DNA of 64,000 bases from positions 1,240,001-1,304,000 of the forward strand of contig OX637287.1 of the NCBI GenBank assembly GCA_951799445.1, given 5' to 3'. Under the pieces are notes generated by a model. That model was not told the origin of the DNA. It made no database searches and worked only from the letters and a program-made list of their open reading frames with translations. Below are positions 58,425 through 64,000 of the stretch, one piece after another (the stretch's first letter is position 1; each line of letters opens with the position of its first letter). The DNA is from Pseudisothecium myosuroides. Lineage: Eukaryota; Streptophyta; Bryopsida; Hypnales; Lembophyllaceae. The translations under genes and the position numbers were made by a program.

Positions 58425-59192
58425 TTAATATCACTCCGTTTTTTGTTTTTTTTGTTTTTTAAATTAAAAAAAATAAATTAGCATCCAGTGACTGCACTAA
58501 TTTGAACAGCCAGGTACGACTGTTTCTCATTGGTCCATAAGCGTCGCACGCTCCGATAGGATCTAATCCTGCGAAGGGATAATAAGTGGAGAACATTCCC
58601 CCAATGACTTATTATTCCCAACGAAATGCTTAAGATAGATCCCTTCCCTTCACACACCTCACCTCACCTCACCTGCAGTTCTGCTCATGATGAAGAGGGA
58701 ATGAACTTTGGAATGTTCATTTTTGTTTAAAAAAAAAAAGAACTTTGGAATGTTCTTCGGTGCTTTTTTGAGATTTTTCATGCTCATGCGCTTCAGTTTG
58801 GGAAAGGTGGCAATCAACTTAACTTAGATTTTTAATTTGGCAATGGTGGGGTTCTCATCGATCCTCTCCAGTGCATTTTCTTGTGTGATTGCATTCAGTT
58901 CATTAAATTATATAATGTTTCATGAAAAGTGAGCGATTTTATCTGCATACAAGTGCAGTCACTACAGTGGCACTGGTTTCAGAAAACAGTAAGATAGGGC
59001 ATCTCATAGAAAATTCTCATTCTCATTCTCATGCGGGATACCCAAAGTTCAGTTGTCTCTTTCCCAGTTGTGGACCCTATCTACCCTGGGCGAAGATTTC
59101 TGGACATACATGTTATGGGTGTGTAGATACTTGGGGTCGTATGAGTTGTGAAGGTGGGTCTGGAACCCCTTTTTCATGGGTGAACTATTTAA

Positions 59193-59407
59193 CCCTTAAA
59201 AGGACGAAGAGGTGACCCTTGAAATCATCCTTTTGCATTGCCTGTGTGAATCATTGGCTTAAAAAATTGCAAAAGCGCTCATTGGAAGTCAAGCTACTGT
59301 AGAAGATCTTCCCTTTTCACAACAAATCCCAAGGATGAATAGTTGCATTTTTGTCCTACGCAGTTTGATTCCCTCTCTTCCATTGGCCATGCTTCGACGT
59401 TTAAGGA
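59193..59407 (-). mobile_element. Family E TTAA-type element (E2, 215 bp)
   Basis: Left TTAA|CCCTTAAAAGGACG (59189-59192); right CGTTTAAGGA|TTAA (59408-59411). Through GGTGACCCTTGAAATCATCC, CATTGGAAGTCAAGCTACTG and TTTTCACAACAAATCC it is the reverse complement of E1. Confidence 0.85.
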
Positions 59408-59847
59408 TTAATATCGTACTCATATGCAACTTCGAGCTTGGATCATGCTAGCGTACGTGACGGTCTAATTCGGTAGTGAAGTGTCAAATTAGTTTCTTTT
59501 TCAGGCGCAAAGGGATTTGGCGGGTGGTATATTCTTGGATATTCCAGAAATTCACTTGTAATCTTCCAAAATAATTCACTTACAATATTTTCAAAAATTT
59601 AGACATTCCAAAAATTACTTAATTTATGTTTGAATCTGACCTTCACGTAGGGTAATTGCCAAAGTGTGCTAGTGGTGGCCTGGTCAAACATTAGTAGAAA
59701 TTGAAGTTGTAAGAATATGTAGATGGATTTCATATCCTTGTAATCCGAAAAAGTTGTGTGTGAATTTTCAGTGTATATCAAGTTCTTAAAATTACTAAAA
59801 ATCTTAGAGTCTCCCATGTAAGGTATGTAGTCATGTTGTAACTCAAA

Positions 59848-59930
59848 CAGTCTACATCTAGAGGTGAGGTATGCTCTCACTTAGTGTTACACAGTCTACA
59901 TCTAGAGACGTATGCTCTCACTTAGTGTTA
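59848..59930. repeat. Two-copy tandem duplication, about 42 bp
   Basis: ACAGTCTACATCTAGAG followed by TATGCTCTCACTTAGTGTTA occurs twice in succession (from about 59848 and 59891). The second copy forms the left edge of element C2. Confidence 0.85.
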
Positions 59931-60219
59931 ACCCTGAAGCACTCCGACGTCCATATTCTGGACAATGAACGGAGGGCTTCAAGGCACTGTTTTGGTTCAA
60001 CTAACTTATCATTCATCCAATGTAATACTTGAATCTAGAAAAGACAACCTTCCTTAATGACCAAATTCATGAAATTCTAGTAAATGATATTTTTGTACAA
60101 AGATACAAGCAAAAATGTGCAAAAAATCAAAAAATCATTGAAGCATTTAGGGGTTAAAGAGTGTTACCGAGGGTCTTAGGAACAAATTTAATCGACCGGA
60201 TTCACATTGCAAACATACC
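59868..60219. mobile_element. Family C element, second copy (C2), interrupted by B3
   Basis: Left GGTATGCTCTCACTTAGTG and right GATTCACATTGCAAACATACC resemble the C1 ends. After B3 the word GTTACCGAGGGTCTTAGG matches C1. Shorter than C1 and less well preserved. Confidence 0.55.
59932..60153 (+). mobile_element. Family B TTAA-type element (B3, 222 bp)
   Basis: Left TTAA|CCCTGAAGCACTCCGA (59928-59931); right GAAGCATTTAGGGG..TTAA (60154-60157). The best copy of B; collinear with B1 and B2. Confidence 0.88.
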
Positions 60220-60464
60220 CTAAATGTGGGATCCAAGATGAACAAGCTCTTAAGTCTCGCCAATCTACTAGTGATTGGAGTTCTTTCTCTCTGATCCTTC
60301 AAATTGACAATTCAATCTCTAAGTCTAAACACCGGTTCGCCCATCTATCCAACTGCTAGTTAGTCAAACTGGAAAATCAAGCCAAAGACGTACAACCTTG
60401 CAAATTGCACTTGAAAATTATCTTCGACACTGCACCCATAGTGTCGGTCTTTCAGAGGGCTTAA

Positions 60465-61055
60465 CCCCTAAAGGACCAAGTGTCCGTTCAACGTACGCAA
60501 GAAATCTCGGGTAGGTTCCTATGAAGTCATTTTTGGTCAGATGTTCATCAAATTTGGACACAATGTACAAGTATATGCTTCCTTTATGAAAATCTAATTT
60601 TTTTTCCAATCGGGTGCCTGGATCAAAAGTTATGCTGCCTTGAACTTTTGGGGCAGCTCGGGCAATTTGAGAATCTTTGGAGAATCTTTTGTGAAAAAGC
60701 TCATCAACCTCTGAAATTTGGCATGTATGTAACTAATAAAATATGGCATACAGTTGTCCAGAAAAAAACAAATTTTAATACTCAAATCACATTCTAAGAG
60801 TAGTCAAACTTTGTTAGCTATGTTGGGGCGGTTTCAAAAAAAACATTTTCTTCTAACTTCAAATGTTACAATCTTTCAATTTGTGTAGTCAAATAGGCTG
60901 AAATTTTTTCCACACTTTGGTAAAATACTTTTCTTCACTTTTGTACGGTTGAAGTTTCAAAAACAAGTTTCAATTTTCAGTTTTGAATAACGTACCAAAA
61001 AACTACAGTTTTTGACAATGTCTCTCTGAATACCCCCCTCGGTCCTTTATAGGGG
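60465..61055 (-). mobile_element. Family A-related TTAA-type element, short variant (A8, 591 bp)
   Basis: Left TTAA|CCCCTAAAGGACC (60461-60464); right GGTCCTTTATAGGGG|TTAA (61056-61059). Reverse orientation: CAAAAGTTATG, GGGCAGCTCGGGCA and GAAATTTTTTCCACAC echo the family but the interior is shorter and more diverged. Confidence 0.8.
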
Positions 61056-61059
61056 TTAA

Positions 61060-61671
61060 ATTTAGGAGTATCACAGTCTGCCAGTGACAATAGCAAGCAA
61101 TTTCGTTGAATTCCAAGAAAACTCGACTGCACCCATCACTATAATACGCGTTTAGGTAGCTGGTTGAGCAAAGAACGGACTCACATCGACTGTTACGAAT
61201 AAGTTATAGGACCAGTCCTTAACTTTATTTTCACTAGATTCCATGAGAATCGATAGCAATACGGAAACATGATGTTCCTATTCAAGTGGCTTTCAAGATT
61301 GAAAAGTCCGAACTGTCAGTTGTTCAGTGAACACTTTTCAACTACTTTCTACGACAGAATCCGCAATCACAGATTTTGACATTATTAATTCTTTAATAAA
61401 TCCTGCTTCTAGAAGAACTAAATTGATAAGGTGAAGGGCATTGATAAGGTGAAGGTCACCCGCCTGACTCGAGATCGCATTGTACGCAACAGTCGGCTTG
61501 GTCTTGTACAAAGTCTGGTTGTCCCGAACGACTGGAAATAAACCCGGCTTCCTCAACATCCATATGTGGATACTATTAACACTGCAAGACATCCTACGTT
61601 TCTAACCCTTGCACGTGAACTGAATATACAACTAAGCTACACTGTTCATTCAATACATTTCGAAATCTAGT
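61060..61671. other. Spacer including probable 3' untranslated region of TPLATE
   Basis: The first part is unremarkable. The part nearest 61672 should hold the TPLATE 3' UTR. No confident polyadenylation signal was seen on the minus strand. Confidence 0.4.
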
Positions 61672-64000
61672 TTACACAGCTTGCTGACGGAAGACTTGCC
61701 ATTCATGAAGTACAGCAGCTTGCAATGCACGGTGCTCCATTTCCTCAGGAGACGGCGGAGTGAGAGTGGATGGTCTCTTCTTTGGTTTCGTTTCCAGACC
61801 TGGTAGCAAGCTGTCGTCTTCTTCTTCTGGTTCCGGCTCAGGTTCCGGCTCTTTGGGCTTGGCTCTTATAATTGCTAGAAGCTCTATCAGTCTCTTCAGT
61901 TTCTCTTCAGCTGCAGCCTGATACAAGAAAATTCTTTGTAATGTAAGCTTACTCTATCGAGGAACTGAAGCCCGAGAGAAGCCCGAAGTTAACCTCTTTA
62001 ACGCCCATATCCCTTGTAGAAAAATTGCATATGTTTGCTTGACTACTTATATAGTGTCATCAAAATTTTCATAAAAGAAGGTTTGTTTTCAAAAGGTCAA
62101 GCAATAATTTGGATGACAGATAAGTTCCAGGACAAAACATCGACCTGAGAGTATGGACTTCGGAGCGCTTAGGCCATAGGAGTTAATAGTATGGATGCAA
62201 TGAAAGAGGAGCTTGCACTAATCAACTCATAACTCAAAGAGACGCCCAAAGCCTGCAGAACACTTAAGGCAGTATAAACCCTGCATACCTGTACTTCAGC
62301 ATCAGAGACTACTCTCACAGCACAATCTGTCAAATCATCGAGCCAGTTCTGCACATCAGCAGTAATTTCATCCACCAGTGTGCCAGATGACGAGCGTATC
62401 ACGAATTTGCACACCATTGTCCTCGTCTCTTCCCCGAGGTCCACATTTCCACTGACTTCACTCACACCAAATATCATCATGCCTATTAAGTCACCGTACC
62501 ACGTCTTGGCTGCATAGCAAATCTGCACAAGAAGTTACATAATCAACCAGTCAGGAATGATGGAGGTCGCTTGCATGATGTCATACAATCCATTCGGAAA
62601 TAGTCACATGGTATTTTTTGACATTTGGTTATTAAACTTAAGAGCGGAAACAATTTGACTCGCAACCGTTACTAATACAAGCTCTCAAATTTTCTTGCTA
62701 CAGACCAATCTCCTGAAAGGATTCAAGGATCCAACTGTGAAATTAATGTATAAATCATACCTGGAACCCTGCCACAGTGCGCAGAACATGGGAGCAAACT
62801 TTATGAAACGGTTTAGATGATAGAGATTTAAGTCCACTAAGGATTGGCAAAACTGCAGGTTCGAGGTACCCCCCAGACCGAGTGGTTGCAGATTTCGGTC
62901 CTTCCCCCTCATAGGCGTAACCCCCAGTAAATTCAGCTATAGCAGGCAGGCTTGGCCAGAGCCTGAAGAATTCCACGGGTGAAAGACTATGAGGAAGTAA
63001 AATTTCAATAAGTGGTAGCCGGTATGAGCCACATCGTAACACCACAGGTTCTCCGTATTCTGTTGGAGCCATTTTACGCAGTCTACCATGAGTTCCCTCC
63101 TCTACTGGGGCATCTGCCTCTTCTCCATTAGCCAATCCTACCCCTCCAAAGAAAGGATAGTAGAGAAGCTGTACGCACAAGGAACAGCGCTCAAACCGTG
63201 AAATTCCAACCGTAACACTGCATGCAACTGGTTCCTGCGAACACAATAATGGTTCAGAATCGCAAATCTCAATTATTTTGCTGCTCTTCAGCACAATTCA
63301 GAGAGTATGTAGTAGGGCGAGCTCCAAGTTCAACGATCATGGTATAGCCAACACAATACTATGGCATAGCAAGGCATGCGCCATCAAAAAATGGATAACC
63401 ATAATTCCTTGACAAATGTATATTCGGTGTGGAACATTGTGGAAAAAAGCCTCCTTCGGCTTAGCCAATACCTTCCCGGCACATTATCACCTTCATGAAT
63501 TTCTACGGACTCCAAAATTCTAGTAAAATTTGAAGCCCAAATTTATAATCAAGTAAAATACCTGGGAATGGAGGTGGTGAAGTTGGCGGACACCCTGGGG
63601 GGAACCGTCCATGAATCGGAGGGCGCCAATTAGCCCAACCCGCACATCTACTCGTTTGAGTTCTTGCTCTGTCATGTTGACAATCTGGAAAAGGCCACAA
63701 TGAGCTTCTATGTCCAGTCTTCCAGCACATGATCCTCTACAGAACCAAATCCCCTAACTCCCAAAATTAATAAAGCTAATAAACTTCCTGTTGGAACTCA
63801 TATTACCTTCAGATGCAGGGTAAGTCGATTTTCATGAGCATCAATCAGGTGGTAAGCCTCCACGAAGCAAGGATCACTGCTGCCTGATAAAGTTATAGGC
63901 GTCGGTGGAGCCTTCAAGTAAGAAAATCCAGACGTCGCTAGGCTCAACTCACTCCGTGCAGGTCTCCAGAGCTCCTGAACAGCAGTGTGGACAAGGTCTT
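61672..64000 (-). CDS. TPLATE: TPLATE, subunit of the plant TPLATE endocytosis complex (C-terminal part)
   Basis: The gene runs off the window on its 5' side. Exons: complement(join(61672..61917, 62289..62522, 62761..63234, 63562..63684, 63807..>64000)), all introns GT-AG and phase 0, giving the last 422 or so residues. Recognisable TPLATE segments in order: VQELWRP, LATSGFSYLKAPPTPI, DPCFVEAYHL, RVDVRVGLIGALRFMDGSPQ, VACSVTVGISRFERCS, LPLIEILLPH, HVLRTVAGFQ, CYAAKTWYGDLIGMMIFG, NVDLGEETRTMVCKFVIR, WLDDLTD and, at the C-terminus, EHRALQAAVLHEWQVFR. TPLATE acts at the plasma membrane and cell plate as an early adaptor in clathrin-mediated endocytosis and cytokinesis. As I recall, the Arabidopsis protein is about 1,180 residues, so roughly two thirds lies outside. 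A Glu/Pro-repeat acidic stretch (EPEPEPEPEEEDD) precedes the conserved tail. Confidence 0.95.

Noticed and set aside
12803..61059. TTAA at element ends as chance in AT-rich DNA
   Set aside because: TTAA is common here, but it is present at almost every end of five families, and the empty sites and nested cases show duplication at exactly these four bases.
1..64000. tRNA or rRNA genes
   Set aside because: No cloverleaf with A and B boxes and no conserved rRNA segment was noticed on either strand, although I could not run a covariance search.

Overview
The window is nuclear DNA of a land plant. The evidence is an intron-bearing gene for TPLATE (a plant endocytosis protein) at the right end, a class VIIIb (HECATE/INDEHISCENT-type) bHLH gene near 10-11 kb, a plant-type L1 LINE with a DUF4283-like ORF1, and CACTA- and Stowaway-like termini. 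The long AT-rich, repeat-filled spacers and the rather divergent TPLATE and bHLH sequences suggest a seed-free plant (moss, lycophyte or fern) with a medium or large genome. That lineage call is inference only.

Layout. 1-9.8 kb: spacer with a CACTA-like foldback element (3424-3644) and a decayed family-A element. 9.86-11.40 kb: bHLH gene on the minus strand, with GC-rich exons and probable promoter sequence out to about 12.2 kb. 12.8-26.3 kb: spacer with small inverted-repeat elements, a 5'-truncated LINE (20981-21661) and nested insertions. 26.3-33.35 kb: a complete 7.0-kb L1-type LINE between perfect 13-bp target duplications; both ORFs are frame-intact but carry in-frame stops. 33.6-61.1 kb: a dense field of non-autonomous elements, a 250-bp satellite-like array, a 91-bp minisatellite and microsatellites. 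61.67-64.0 kb: the 3' part of TPLATE on the minus strand, running off the window.

The most unusual signal is a clan of at least sixteen element copies that share one terminal design: the tetranucleotide TTAA, then CCC(C)T..AAGG, with the mirror image at the other end. They fall into families that are otherwise unrelated in sequence: A (about 0.93-1.1 kb, nine copies in both orientations), B (about 0.2 kb, plus a 0.56-kb relative), D (0.65 kb), E (0.22 kb) and F (0.2 kb). Nested insertions, and uninterrupted copies of the same host repeats elsewhere in the window, show that TTAA is a duplicated target site and not just part of the terminal repeat. This is the hallmark of the piggyBac superfamily, which to my recollection is rarely described in land plants. 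No transposase is encoded here, so these elements would be moved in trans.

A second layer consists of TA-flanked MITE-like elements (family G and several foldbacks starting AGGTAG), one of which sits inside another copy of its own family. Only the bHLH and TPLATE genes look like functioning host genes, and nothing suggests they act together. No rRNA, tRNA or CRISPR array was recognised.
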